Of a DNA stretch of 64,000 bases, positions 22,525-33,707 are shown one piece after another (the stretch's first letter is position 1; every line of letters begins with the position of its first letter). The notes under the pieces were generated by a model, which was given only the letters and a program-made list of their open reading frames with translations, was not told the DNA's origin and did not search any database. Origin of the DNA: Silene conica (taxonomy: Eukaryota; Streptophyta; Magnoliopsida; Caryophyllales; Caryophyllaceae); NCBI GenBank assembly GCA_029255685.2, contig CM055319.2:8914747-8978746 (forward strand), written 5' to 3'. The translations under genes and the position numbers were made by a program.

Positions 22525-23704
22525 AAAATTGCTATATCACGCCCTCTGTTTTACTTGTTACCCCCCTATTTTTCAATTTATTCCTACTTTGCCCTTGCGA
22601 CTTGTATTTCGATAAACATGTGTTTTGGTGACGGTTTTTACGGTTAATTTTTTAGACGGTTTTTATAATAAACAATTGTAATCGGTTTTAGGAATAATAA
22701 ACAATTTTTTAGACGGTTTTTGACAAGGTTTTTATAATAAACAATTGTAATCGGTTTTTAGGAATAATAAATAATTTTTGAGACGGTTTTTATAATAAAG
22801 AATTGTAATCGGTTTTTACGAATAATAAACAATTGTTGAGACGGTTTTTGAGATGATTTTTTTTAATAAACAATTGTAATCGGTTTTTACGAATAATAAA
22901 CAATTTTTGAGACGGTTTTTGTAATAAACAATTGTAATCAGTTTTTACGAATAATAAACAATTTTTGAGACGGTTTTTGTAATTGGTTTTTACGAATAAT
23001 AAACAATTTTTGAGACGGTTTTTATAATAAACAATTGTAATCGGTTTTTACGAATAATAAACAATTTTTGAGACGGTTTTTTTTAAAAACAATTTTTTGA
23101 GACGGTTTTTACACGAAAATTGCTTGTCTTGTGGATTACATGACAGAGCCATGGCCATGTCTTGTGGATTACACGACAAGGCCATGGCCATGTCTTGTGG
23201 ATTACACGACAAGGCCATGGCGTGTGGATGACACGACAAGGCCATGGCCGTGTCATGTGATCCACACGACATGGCCATGGCCGTGTCGTGTAATCCACAC
23301 GACATGGCCATGGCCGTGTCATGTAATGCACAAGACAAGCAATTTTCGTGTAAAAACCGTCTCAAAAATTGTTTATTAAAAAAACCGTCTAAAAACCGTT
23401 TATTATTCGTAAAAATCGATTACAATTGTTTATTATAAAAACCGATTACAATTGTTATTATTAGTAAAAACCAATTACAATTGTTTATTATAAAAACCGT
23501 CACAACATTTAACCGTAAAAACTGTCACCGAAAATCATGTTACAATTAACCGTCTCAAAAGCCGTCTCAAAAACCGTCTCATAAAATATCCGTAACAACC
23601 TTCAGAAATCCATCACCGAAATACAAGTCGCAAGGGCAAAATGGGAATAAATATAAAAATAGGGGGCGTAACAAGTAAAACAGGGGCGTGATATAGCAAA
23701 CCCC
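22525..23704. mobile_element. Mutator-like foldback element with perfect 9-bp duplication
   Basis: 1180 bases flanked by ATAACAAAT on both sides (22516-22524 and 23705-23713). The ends are inverted: left GCTATATCACGCCCTCTGTT, and the right end on the minus strand GCTATATCACGCCCCTGTTT, continuing through ACTTGTTAC and CCTTGCGACTTGTATTTCG. Inside, the left arm carries about seven 56-58-base units (GACGGTTTTTATAATAAACA ...) that reappear inverted in the right arm. The core (about 23127-23340) is a tandem array with CATGGCCATG palindromes. No transposase. Confidence 0.85.
23127..23340. repeat. CCATGGCC-palindrome tandem array
   Basis: About seven units of roughly 32 bases, each with a GGCCATGGCC-like palindrome and a GTGGATTACACGACA-like spacer. 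The array itself reverses orientation near 23245, making the core of the foldback element self-complementary. Confidence 0.8.
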
Positions 23705-24235
23705 ATAACAAATGATAGCATGAAAATCTACAACCCCTATAAATGTGCAAACTTGGTAAATTATGAACAGTAGGCCAGTAACTTTCGTGCCTGGCATGTG
23801 ATGAACAGCGTCGCCTTTGTCATCTTCTTCCTTCAGCCCTTATAAATACCGGAACATTCATGCTCTGTTTTTTGTTTAAAAGGTAATTGTCTGTTTTCCT
23901 TTCGTCTGTTGTTTTTACCTTTCGTTGGGTTTCTTTATTAATTTCTTACACTTGCTGAAGTTTAATTATGTTGCTTTCGTTAAGATTATTAATTGAGTTT
24001 ACCGATAAATAATGCTTCCTAATCGGCCCCTGTTTACACTGTTGTTAGGTGGATTTCCATTGTCTGTTTCTTAGCCTGGTGTTTTTGAATTCCGTTTTGT
24101 CTCTCTATTCTTTCTTCTCATCTGCTTGAGTTTAATTATGCTGTAATCAATAATCGGTCCGTGTTTTCTTTAGAAATAATATTTGCTAATCGTTCCTTGT
24201 TTTCTCTATTTTAGGTGGTCAGAGTGTGATTCGGT
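23705..24235 (+). promoter_or_regulatory. Putative promoter and 5' leader of the family C gene
   Basis: A TATA-box-like CTTATAAATACC lies near 23838, about 400 bases before the start codon. A donor-like AAAAG|GTAATT at about 23881 and an acceptor TATTTTAG at about 24213 suggest a leader intron of about 330 bases. Inference only. Confidence 0.4.
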
Positions 24236-25333
24236 ATGCCTATGACTAACGTTGATGAGGTGCATTATCTTCAAGAACGGATTGATGGTATTGTTAATGG
24301 ATTTCGTCCCTTGTTCCATCGTTTGATGGTTGTTCTGAACAACGATGTTATTTGGAATCTCATGAGGCGGGAGGGTTTCGGTCTTTCATCATTGGAATTG
24401 ACAATGACTCGCCGGTACAAGGTTCAAAGACCTGTTATTCCTGATGAGAATATAACTAAGGGTATGTTTAATACGCTTTGCTTTAATTATAAGTATGATT
24501 TAGTTTCTTTGCTTTTAGGACTTTTGACAAACTTTCCTTGGCTGTTCTGCAAATCCTCTTCATGTATTTGATAATTTTGCTGCTTCTTCTCAACTGCTTA
24601 ATATCTTTGTTTCTTGATCTTTTAACCAGTTTTGTCGTCCTGGGAAATCTTGTTTTCTGAATTTCATTGAATTAGTTACCTGGTTATTGGTTGAGATTAC
24701 ATATTCTGTGATTTAAGGAGTTCCGATTTACTTATTGGTACTGTTCTGCTTAGTTTCTTTATCTATATATGCTTGCTCTTTTATGTATTGTCAGCTGCAT
24801 ATTCTATTTATTTTTTTATCTTTACACATCTTTTATCAACTTGAGAGTTCTCACTTTCTAATTTATATTGAATTGGTTATCTGATTATTGATTGTGCTTA
24901 CATATTATGTGATTTAGGGACTTTTGGTTTGACTTTTGTTGCTGCTCGCTGATGAAATTGATTTAGTTACCTGATTATTGATTATGCTTGGTGTCAATAC
25001 TTAAATAGTTAACCTAATTATCGATACTGCTCGCATATTATGTGATTGACATTATTTAGGTTAACTGACACAGTTGTGTTATTGTGTTACACAGAAGTTG
25101 TTGCGATGAAAAGGGTTGAATTAAGCAACTTAGAGGTTGAGGTTGTTGAGTTCTTCAAGAGATGTGAAACTATTGTTCCTCATATGACTCTATATCCTCT
25201 ATGCATGGCTACAGGTGAGGTTTTCGGAACGAACTTTAGCAAGCTTGATATATATGAAATCTATTATAGTCATCTGGAAGAAGAGTTATGGAAGCCAAAT
25301 TGTTCCTCGTCTGATGGTTGTTCTACGGATTAG
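24236..25333 (+). CDS. Family C small protein, two exons (unknown function)
   Basis: Exon 1 24236-24461 and exon 2 25095-25333, joined with a phase-1 GT-AG intron, give 154 aa. I do not recognise the family. The protein is helical and acidic at its end: IDGIVNGFRPLFHRLMVVLN in exon 1, then VEVVEFFKRCETIVPHMTLY, YYSHLEEELWKPN and a Ser-rich end. The exon model is supported by a second copy at 63929-63305 on the other strand, with the same phase-1 intron, similar exon lengths (220 against 226 bases for exon 1) and matching blocks (VVEIIRRLFNVMNPDSLLDL, then EELEYL near the end). The start Met is followed by a second Met two codons on. It opens the 40-kb gene cluster. Confidence 0.6.
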
Positions 25334-28071
25334 GGGTTATAGTGGTTTAGTGACTCTCCCTGATGAAATTGTGATGTATTATCTTAGTTGTTGTGTGATT
25401 AGTTGTGGGTGGAGGTTGCGTTTCAATCTCTATGGAGATGTGATTTGTTTTGCAACGTTGCTGTAATATCTGGTGCTGTATTTTTTAACATATGTTTAAT
25501 AGAAGTTTTAGTTAATTTAACATGTATAATTGTCTTATCCGCAAACTATAATGATAATGGTGTATTCAGAAACTTATCATTTATTACTGAAATCTTTGGT
25601 CTTGATATTGTAGGGTGTTTGCATAGGTAAGTAGGGGTGTTGTCTCGTCAGGAGACCTTACTTTTGCCCATACTCTAAGTACTAACAACCACTATAGTAG
25701 TATTGTTTATCTAAGTTTGCAAGCAACTTAAAAAGTATGGAGATATTTCCACTGTACACTTTCATGTACTATATTATGGAAGCATAAGCTGAGATTGTGT
25801 CTGTCCATTTACTAAGCTGATTATTATAGCTAATGATGAAAATTTTAAGCAATGTCTATACAGTCTTCCTATGTTGATAGATGGCTTTTGGTTAATTCTG
25901 AGTATTGTTGAACAATTACGATGGCTTGCTTTGTTACACGCAACTGGAATTATATATAACTATCAATTATGATAGATGATGATAGACATTTCTGGTACAT
26001 TGTTGTTTATTTGTTCATATAAATACCTTTACCAGTTTCGCTATTGAAGGATTGATATGGGTTGCGCGACCATTGCTATCGGGAGGTTGTATGTTGAACT
26101 CATGTGTTACATGGTTCTGCGTTGGAGAGTTGTCTGTTAGATGTGTGTAATTGCGGATATTATTTATGTCATCTTCTGAATACACACAATCGGCGATCTT
26201 ATTTATAAGATTTTTATCCATCCCAGATGTATTTTTTTATAAAAAAAAAGGTCTTGTAGTTCGACTGACTCATTTCCACATGTTTGTAATTCGCCTTTGG
26301 TAAAAGACATAAGAAATGCTTATAAGTCTTGATCAGACTTAGCTCTTACATTGACAATTATGTTTTATTTATAAGATGTGGCTAAACATCAAAAGAGACC
26401 ATCGTTGGGTGAATGAACTACCTATTTGGTCTTCTCAAAGGGTACCATTATAGAGTGAATATTAACTACTGGTGTTAAATTTATACCATGTGTTTGTAAG
26501 AGCTTCTGTTTAATAATCTTTACTTGAGGAAGCGTGTGAGTGAATTTAGACCTATGTTCTTCTATAATTGTAGGCATGTCTGTACGACTTACATTTCAGC
26601 TTATGCATCCCGTTTGCGGTCCCTATGTCGCCTCATTTGTTCAAAAAGTTCGTGTCAAATATTTCACTGGTGTATAAACTTTACATCTACAACCTGTTTA
26701 CAGACGTTATGTCGCCTCATTTGTACAAAAAAGGTAATGACAAATATGTCACTTGTGTATAAACTTGACATATATTTTTTCGATTCAAGGGGGATAATAC
26801 TGTTAAATATGGAAAACTGACGTTTTGTTTGGAGCCTAGATTATTTGACGCTGTTGTGTTGGTTATGAAGTATATGAATTGCCATGGGCAATAACGATGG
26901 CTGTTTATAAACAATTCGACATTGTAATTATTGATAGTTACTTTATCATGTTGTAATAAGTTAATATTTGTATCTGACACAGACTTTGCAACTTAAACGA
27001 CCAGATATTAACTTAATAAGTACATTTGCCTATAAAATTTGATACAAATCTTGTTGTGCGTGGCATAGTCGGGATTGGTTATTCATACGTAGGATATTAT
27101 TAGTTTGGGTGTAAGAGATGTCACTAATTATATTTTGAATGTCTGAATTAGGTTCTGTAAGTTATACCTGGGATACATTCACATTGTCACATAATAGGCT
27201 TTATTATTTGGTCTGATGCAAGTAATTGGTCTGTGGTCTTCTAACTTTTGCGTTAGATACTAATGTTATGTTTGTTTTTCTGACTTAAATGATTACCTTA
27301 CCTCTATGATCACATTTTATAGATTAACCATTCTTACACTCAATTCTGTACACTAGGTAATGTAATTGTTGTACTTTTCCTATATCTAGGGGATTTGTTT
27401 AGTTACTATCCATCTATATCTTTTAAATAACTGATACACAGTAGTTATAGAACCATACCTTTCTGTTGCAGTCTTTATATAGGCTAAAGAGTTGATATCT
27501 TGGCATTCTATAGTTTCATTATCTATAATTCATTATCCTAATTTAGGTTTGTTTGAATCGAACTCTAATCATGCAGTTTTAAATTGTTTGGTATATAGTT
27601 TGTTTTAATTTGCTTGGTTGTGTTGTGAAATGGATTTTACTAATTTTAGTAAGCTTGATAAGTGTGCTATTGTATTCTGAACTATTGTCTTACATATTTG
27701 AAGGCTTGCTTCGACGATTCTATTTAGGTGGATGATTGTTATTGTTTAATTATTTGTTATTTAAATTGGGTGGAGGGTGGGGTGGCCTAACATCATGTGC
27801 TGTGGTAAACTTCTATTCGTATGTATATAGCATGTATGTTTTTTTTTTCCTCGGGATTCTGGTAGACCGTGAAATGTAAAATGAGTTTTTGTTTTGTACC
27901 TCTTTCTGTTTCATTGCAAATTACTTTCAAACTTTGTTGTGAAGGTACTAACTTATAGCTCAATTTCATAGCTATTTGGCATGCTGTCACTTTACCTACA
28001 TATTATTGATTATATATTTCCCTGCATTCATTTTGCTTTCGTAATGATTGTTATATTTGCTGAAATTGCAG
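25334..28071. other. Spacer, 2.7 kb
   Basis: AT-rich with no gene recognised. An imperfect duplication, about 65 bases each, lies at about 26620-26690 and 26706-26775 (shared GTTATGTCGCCTCATTTGT). A block at about 27322-27405 reappears near 34557-34645. The end has a splice-acceptor-like TTGCAG directly before the next start codon, so a leader exon of the dsRBD-like gene may lie here. Confidence 0.5.
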
Positions 28072-29061
28072 ATGGCGCTTGCTACGCCGTTACAAATAGT
28101 GGTTCCTTACCATCCTTTACTTAAACAGATCACTGCTGAACTGCAGTTTCCTGAACCTGCGTATCATGTTCTAGATTTGTCTGAAAATAGCGTTTACGTC
28201 GTAGTGGAAACGAGGTTTCGTTATCGCTCTACTAATAAGCCTGAAAAGTTAACATATGTGTGCGAACGTGCAGTTACGCTTGAAGACTCATGTGAGCTTG
28301 CTGCTAAGAAAGCTGTCCACAACCTTATTCGACGATGGGCATTAGTTGTTGAGGACTTCTCGTTCGAGAGGTGTGATGTCCTTAAGCATTGCAGTGAATT
28401 ATATCATTTGAAGCGCAGAGAACTCCAGAGTATCTACAAGAATGTTTCAAACTGTGGAGTAGGTGGAACTACGTGTGGGCAGTGTGCCAGTAATAATCAC
28501 ATTTATTTGGAATATGTGCCTTTACTTAGGAAGATTATCAAAACCCTTCTAATACAGTGTACTCCGTTAGAGTCTGTTATGCATTCTGCTGGAAACTACA
28601 GCGCTTGGATTACTATTTTGTCTTCGGCCAGCCCTACCTATAACCCAATATTTATTGTATCGGGGCGTGAAACTCTTGCTGATGCGAGGAACTGTTTAGC
28701 TAAGAAGGTTGTCATGTACTTGGCATCGGCTTACAACCTTGAAATTATTGACGTGAATTATCAATCTTCAGAGTCTGAAATGGCTGCATTGTTATATAAC
28801 TTTGAGATAGAGAGTTATTTGACTATGAGGGGGCGGATGTATGAGATATTTGATGAGCCTACTTTTTCCAATAATCTTATTGAGCGGGATGAATTTGCAT
28901 CTGACTATGGAGTTGATGACACTGCAATTATTACGCCAGCCTCTCCCACGAAGGACACAGTGCATACCCGTTTTGGAAGTCCTGATAATGTCGTATACTG
29001 CCTGTCAGGTCCCTTTCCTGTTCCTTATTTGCTACCAGCAGTACGTGACTCGGGCTGCTGA
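28072..29061 (+). CDS. Protein with two dsRNA-binding-like repeats, copy A
   Basis: Single-exon frame of 329 codons starting at the ATG right after TTGCAG (an upstream in-frame ATG at 28048 would add eight codons but lies before that acceptor). Residues about 8-92 have the layout of a double-stranded-RNA-binding motif: an initial helix (HPLLKQITAELQF, EPAY), beta-like middle, and a final helix with the alanine pattern SCELAAKKAVHNLI. A Cys-rich linker (CGVGGTTCGQC) follows, then a second, weaker copy (YVPLLRKIIKTLLIQ ... ARNCLAKKVVMYL). The tail is unstructured. It is homologous along its length to 39062-40069, at low identity. RNA binding is inferred from layout only. Not a family I can name. 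Confidence 0.7.
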   Translation: MALATPLQIVVPYHPLLKQITAELQFPEPAYHVLDLSENSVYVVVETRFRYRSTNKPEKLTYVCERAVTLEDSCELAAKKAVHNLIRRWALVVEDFSFERCDVLKHCSELYHLKRRELQSIYKNVSNCGVGGTTCGQCASNNHIYLEYVPLLRKIIKTLLIQCTPLESVMHSAGNYSAWITILSSASPTYNPIFIVSGRETLADARNCLAKKVVMYLASAYNLEIIDVNYQSSESEMAALLYNFEIESYLTMRGRMYEIFDEPTFSNNLIERDEFASDYGVDDTAIITPASPTKDTVHTRFGSPDNVVYCLSGPFPVPYLLPAVRDSGC

Positions 29062-30232
29062 AGTAGAGTGGATGTTTAGTTATCTGAATCTGGATGAATG
29101 ATGTGCGTGGCTTCGAATTCTGGATATGACATTTTGTGACACTGAGATAACGCTTTCTCTAGCTCAACTGTTATTGATTTTGATTAGCTATTTTCTTTTG
29201 ACAGTGGTAGCATCACTGAACATTGTGATGTATCACTTATATATGGTATTCTCATGTATGCACGTTCTATTGTTATTGGAAGATTAATGATTATGTTGAA
29301 TGTCTGTATTGTCTGTACATGGCTAACGTAGAATTCCATTAGTTCCATTTATAATGCATAGCTATATAATATATAGATTGGTTTTTAGCAGGAATTGCTT
29401 ATGATTGTGTGAACATGATCAGTAACAAATGGGATGTAATTACTATAATCTTGTCGGTCTAAACATGTCTTAGGATAGGGTTGGCGATGGCTCTTAGTGG
29501 ATAGACTGACGAATCTACAGATATTTCTAAATAATGATAAATGTATCCAGATTACTTCTTTTCAGTTAACTGTTGCCTAAACACAACGGACGTTACATTA
29601 GTTATTACGTTTGCATTTTTCAATAGTCATAGTTTCTATACTTTCCGCATTGGTGGAGTGTACGTCGATCTAAATAAAACAAGGCTACGCCATTAAGTAT
29701 GTTTGACTGACCGTGATATCTACGCTGTAGTTTGTATTTGTTCTAATTTATAAATGTTTATATCGAGTGTTTAAATATTGCTGAATGTTATCCTCCATTC
29801 ACTTTGGATAGTTAAACACGTCTATACCTATAGCTACGGTACTGTGGTGTTCAGTAACTTTACCGATTGAGCTTTAGGGTGTGAACAGTTTAGATTTGAA
29901 GATGGTTAGGATACAATGTAGTTAACTGATTGCTGGATATGTTTATAGTACATACTTGTAGATATGCACAAGTAATGTCCTGTCAGAAAATCTTAACTTC
30001 CCCCATACTGTCAATCAAACTTTTCCTCTATTTGTGAGTTTATATAATCATTAAAGCTTGTTTACAATTATTATAAATTGCTGCAGATGTTATTCTAAAA
30101 GTTGTATGTATACTTCTTGCAAACTCATTTACAAAGGTCTGTTTTTATTTAATTTCTTATTTTATTGTTGGTGCATAATGTTTGTGAGTTTGTTTTGTCA
30201 TATTTAATGTTTGTTAGTAGTCGTAATACAGA
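29062..30232. other. Spacer where a Rep/helicase would be expected
   Basis: 1.17 kb AT-rich sequence between the dsRBD-like and RPA-like genes. In the second module this interval holds the Helitron Rep/helicase (40685-45332). No trace of Rep or helicase motifs is seen here. Confidence 0.6.
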
Positions 30233-32679
30233 ATGGCACAGTTCAGGCAGAGCGCTAGATCCCTTGCAGGCAGAGATGGTGGGTATTCTTTGAGAGTTAG
30301 GGTTATTGAGACAATCAGCATACATGGTTCGTTAGGTGCGTGTGATCTCGAGTGTCAGCTAATTACGTTTGAAGATGAAAAGGTAATTATTTACGGACCT
30401 TGACTATATATTATATATGTTTATGACATTGTAGAACTAACTTGTGTGGTCTATTTTGGGACATTATCGTGGTACTGTTTCGAGCTTTGTGTTAGTGTTC
30501 TTAAATAATGTATGGATTTATCTTTTTCTTTGCGTATCTGCGTGATTAAGAGAGTACTATATGTTGTGTAACTGTAGCTGCATTATATTATATGTTCCTT
30601 ACAAGTATCTATTAGCTTTGGGTCTACTTAAACATTGGTATTGCTAATAATTACATATGTTAGTTTAATTCCTTCGGACAGTAACCTTTTATAATGAGCA
30701 ATTGAGAAAGCCTCATTTAAACCAGAATTAGTTTTGGCTATTTCGTGATGTATAAGTGGCTAATGCCATTAAGTTTCTGCCTTTTTCTTGTAATGAAATA
30801 CAACTGCTGATGTAATTGTAGGGTGCTAAGATAAGGGTTGCGTTTCATAATGAAGAGTTGGAGTTGTTCGGTGATGTTATGCAAAATAATGTGGAATATG
30901 AGATTACCAATGCCAGGGTTAGAGTGGTTGGAGGTTTCTACTCAGGTCATCAAGATGACCAAGTTTATGAAATTATATTCAACAAAGATACCGTTGTTCA
31001 GCCTGTATGTTGTAGGGTTGTTATTGATCCTCAGATTTATGTGGTGGTCGCATCCATTCCGCGAAAACTCTCCTTGGAAACTAAATATAGTAAGACATTA
31101 GTTACCATTATTTTGTTGATGACCTTGTACTTAATACCGCTGACTGTTTTGGCTCCTTTTCTTAATGTAGATGTACTAGCTGTTGTTGTCTTTGTTGAAC
31201 ATATATGTCAGAAGCCAAGACCAGCTGGTCATACTTCTGAAATATGTGAAGTTTTCATCATCGATCAAAGGTATGCGATGTTTACAGCTGCTAAAACTTT
31301 TGAAGCTTTTGATCCATTAATTGTTGTTTTGAATCATTTACTTGTGGATCCTGATTAATTTGATCCCCTTGAGTAGTTTCGAGCAGATTACGCTGGTTAC
31401 TGTATGGGAAAAAGCAGTTGTGAAGCAGTGCAGGAACTTGCAGTGGAACACAGGTTCCTATCCTGTTGTCAGTTTCACGCATCTGAGAACGTCCAACCGA
31501 AATGGTTGTTATTTTACGCTAATAGTTGGAAATATGGATAGACAATCTTTATGATATATGTAAATAATGATGATGTGTGTTGAAATGTGTAGGTTTTTCC
31601 CTTTCAACGACCAGAGAAACAACTGTCGACATCAACCCACAGGGTGAAATGGCTGATACTTTGCGTGACTGGTAAGAGATTATAATCCTTAGGTTATTTT
31701 ATACTGATCCTTTACATGGTAGTGACGTCTTATCGTTTTCAGGCAAGCTGGTAATTACGCAAGCCTGAATGTTAAAAATGGTGTACTTTGCGATGTTCGT
31801 CGTCCGTCTAATGAGCGCGTTATCACCTCTATTGGATGGCTGCTCCAACAGGATGTATGTAGACGCTTTTTGAATTTTACGTTGCCATTTTAAACTGACA
31901 TGACACAGGGGTGTTAGTTTAGCAATCTGTGAGGGCATGTTTTGTTGTGTATTCAACGATAAGAATTCAGTTAGAAACTCTTACAATCGGTCGCTTAGAT
32001 TTATTACGCTCTAATGTGTTATCAGGGGAGGAGCATCTACCAAGAAGAGCGATATTGGCTGTGTGTGCATCTTGCTAAGCTAGATCAGATGAACATCCAG
32101 TATTACACAGGGTGTAGTCATTGTGGAACTGGTGGTTACGAGGATGTAGGTGTCATGTATACATGCTATACGTGCATAAAAGAGAACGTTATCTCAACCC
32201 CGAGGTACTAAATTAGTGGTCTGCATGGTACATGTGTTTACGCTTACGTCGTTCTGACATTTCATTTGAACAGGCTAATGGTTACCCTCAGCGTAACGGA
32301 TGAAAGTGGATCTTGTACTTTCACTGCACTTACTGAAAATGCTGAAAAACTACTAGATGTCGACGCATATACCCTCCACTCAATGCTTCCACAGGTACTT
32401 TAAACTTATGCTGTTTTTTTTTGTTAATGTGGTTGTTCAGTGTACGTGCTTGGGAAGATAGTTCCTGCAAATATGGTACTACGCTTCTAATATTATCTGG
32501 TTATCATGAAACGTTAATCTGCGCTATCTCCGTGTCTGTGTCAGGAAAAGCAGGACTACCTTTCTCAAGTTGAAAATCATCTGAAGACTAGCCAATTTTA
32601 CATCCAAGTGAAGCCAGCTAAATCATTTTTCTTGACTCGCCAGTTGGTTTGGGAATTGTCTGAAATATCTCTCAATTAG
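30233..32679 (+). CDS. RPA1-like single-strand DNA-binding protein, copy A (Helitron type)
   Basis: Nine exons: 30233-30382, 30822-31089, 31171-31270, 31377-31504, 31593-31671, 31743-31854, 32026-32204, 32274-32394 and 32545-32679. All are GT-AG and in phase, giving 423 aa with no stop. It resembles the large subunit of replication protein A: an N-terminal OB fold (LRVRVIETI, then ELELFGDVMQNNVEYEITNA), a second OB fold (VLAVVVFVEH, ITLVTVWEKAV), and a C-terminal OB fold with a zinc ribbon, Cys309, Cys312, Cys326 and Cys329, followed by LMVTLSVTDESGSCTFTALT. RPA1-like proteins are encoded by many plant Helitrons beside Rep/helicase. It has no recognisable N-terminal protein-interaction domain, unlike host RPA70. 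The neighbour context (homologue beside RepHel) favours transposon origin. Confidence 0.85.
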
Positions 32680-33134
32680 GGGCGTCTATTGTTAGGCTAT
32701 TGTGAGTGCTGGCGATATGTTTTGTATGTATGTTTGAACTTGATTACGCTATCCTGAAATGTTAGAACCTATTTGGCCATCAGCTTTAACAGGCTGTGAT
32801 ATAATACTGTCTTTGTAGTTGTATGCTATGTTCTATAACACGCCGGCTGTTGTCGATTTTATGTTCATGTTTACAAGTTTCCTGCTGCGCTATCTAAGCG
32901 TTACTTAGTTATGGAACGGACCAACCATACTCTTAAAATTAAGCCATTCATTCCAACAACAACATCAGAAAATTACAACGTCTTTGTTACTGTCAGGATT
33001 ACATCTTTTGGAAAATTACATCCTTATGTTAAACTTTGATAACAGTATTGCGATGTTAAAAAACGAAATGTTTTCGTTAGTCAAGCTGTAGTCTAGGATT
33101 TGCCAGTAATAGAATGGCCTAATTATTCATTGCT
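32680..33134. other. Spacer between convergent genes
   Basis: Shared 3' flank of the RPA-like gene and the convergent minus-strand F-box-like gene. Nothing else is seen. Confidence 0.5.
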
Positions 33135-33707
33135 TCAGCAGTCAGAGTCATAGTATCCTTCACTGCCCGACTCGTCACTGGGACGATCTGCATATTGTGC
33201 TTCCAATCTGGCGATCTTCTGGTTTCTCCTGATTCTACCGTGAATTTTCCGCTTCTCCCTTTTTGACTTGGCGTACAAGCAGCAGCAGTAGATTGCAACT
33301 GTACGATAGCATCTGGTTACTCTTATAATGCCGTTGACATTTTCTTTCACTAATTGCCTCGCATAATCTACATCGACCTTTGAGGTTTCGGTCCCAACTA
33401 TAAATAGTGATGCCCGGGCTTTGCATACTTCTGCCATGCTTCTCTTGTCTGCCTTATCAAGCTTGTCAAAAATAGCGGTTGTTATCTCTTCAAGACTCAG
33501 GCAGGGGTGGTGAGGCCTGCTGCCAAAGGCTGATTGCTCTTCCACAGTTGTTGTTGAGAACAGAGACTTAGATGTAAATTGTTCTCTCTTACAACTATCG
33601 TAGTTTTTAACAAATTCGAGCTTGTCCTGGTTCCTAATGTCCTTAATTACTTTGCAGGTGAAAGCCATTGCTAAATTGTAAGTGTTTTCAGGGGGTGGTA
33701 GTTTCAC
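33135..33707 (-). CDS. F-box-like protein with SGSEGYYDSDC tail, copy 1
   Basis: Open frame of 190 codons. The Met at 33668 (177 aa) is the more likely start because the copy at 35 kb also has 177 codons. Blocks in order: a charged N-terminus, SLFSTTTVEEQ, an F-box-like helix pair (LEEITTAIFDKLDKADKRSM then AEVCKARASLFIVGTE, resembling the F-box LP..l..i...L....+..VCK.W pattern), VDVDYARQLVKEN, a basic stretch (KSKREKRKIHGRIRR) and the C-terminal SGSEGYYDSDC. If a true F-box it would bind SKP1 in an SCF ubiquitin ligase. That is inference from a short motif. No substrate-binding repeats are present. It is convergent to the RPA-like gene. Confidence 0.6.
   Translation of the reverse strand: MKLPPPENTYNLAMAFTCKVIKDIRNQDKLEFVKNYDSCKREQFTSKSLFSTTTVEEQSAFGSRPHHPCLSLEEITTAIFDKLDKADKRSMAEVCKARASLFIVGTETSKVDVDYARQLVKENVNGIIRVTRCYRTVAIYCCCLYAKSKREKRKIHGRIRRNQKIARLEAQYADRPSDESGSEGYYDSDC

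Noticed and set aside
23048-23438. Overlapping frames with repeated PWPCRV or AMAVSC words on both strands
   Set aside because: Translation of the palindromic tandem array in the foldback element.
25614-25630. A 13-base microexon continuing the family C gene
   Set aside because: Reading straight through from 25095 to the stop at 25333 aligns with the second family C copy, so no further intron is needed.
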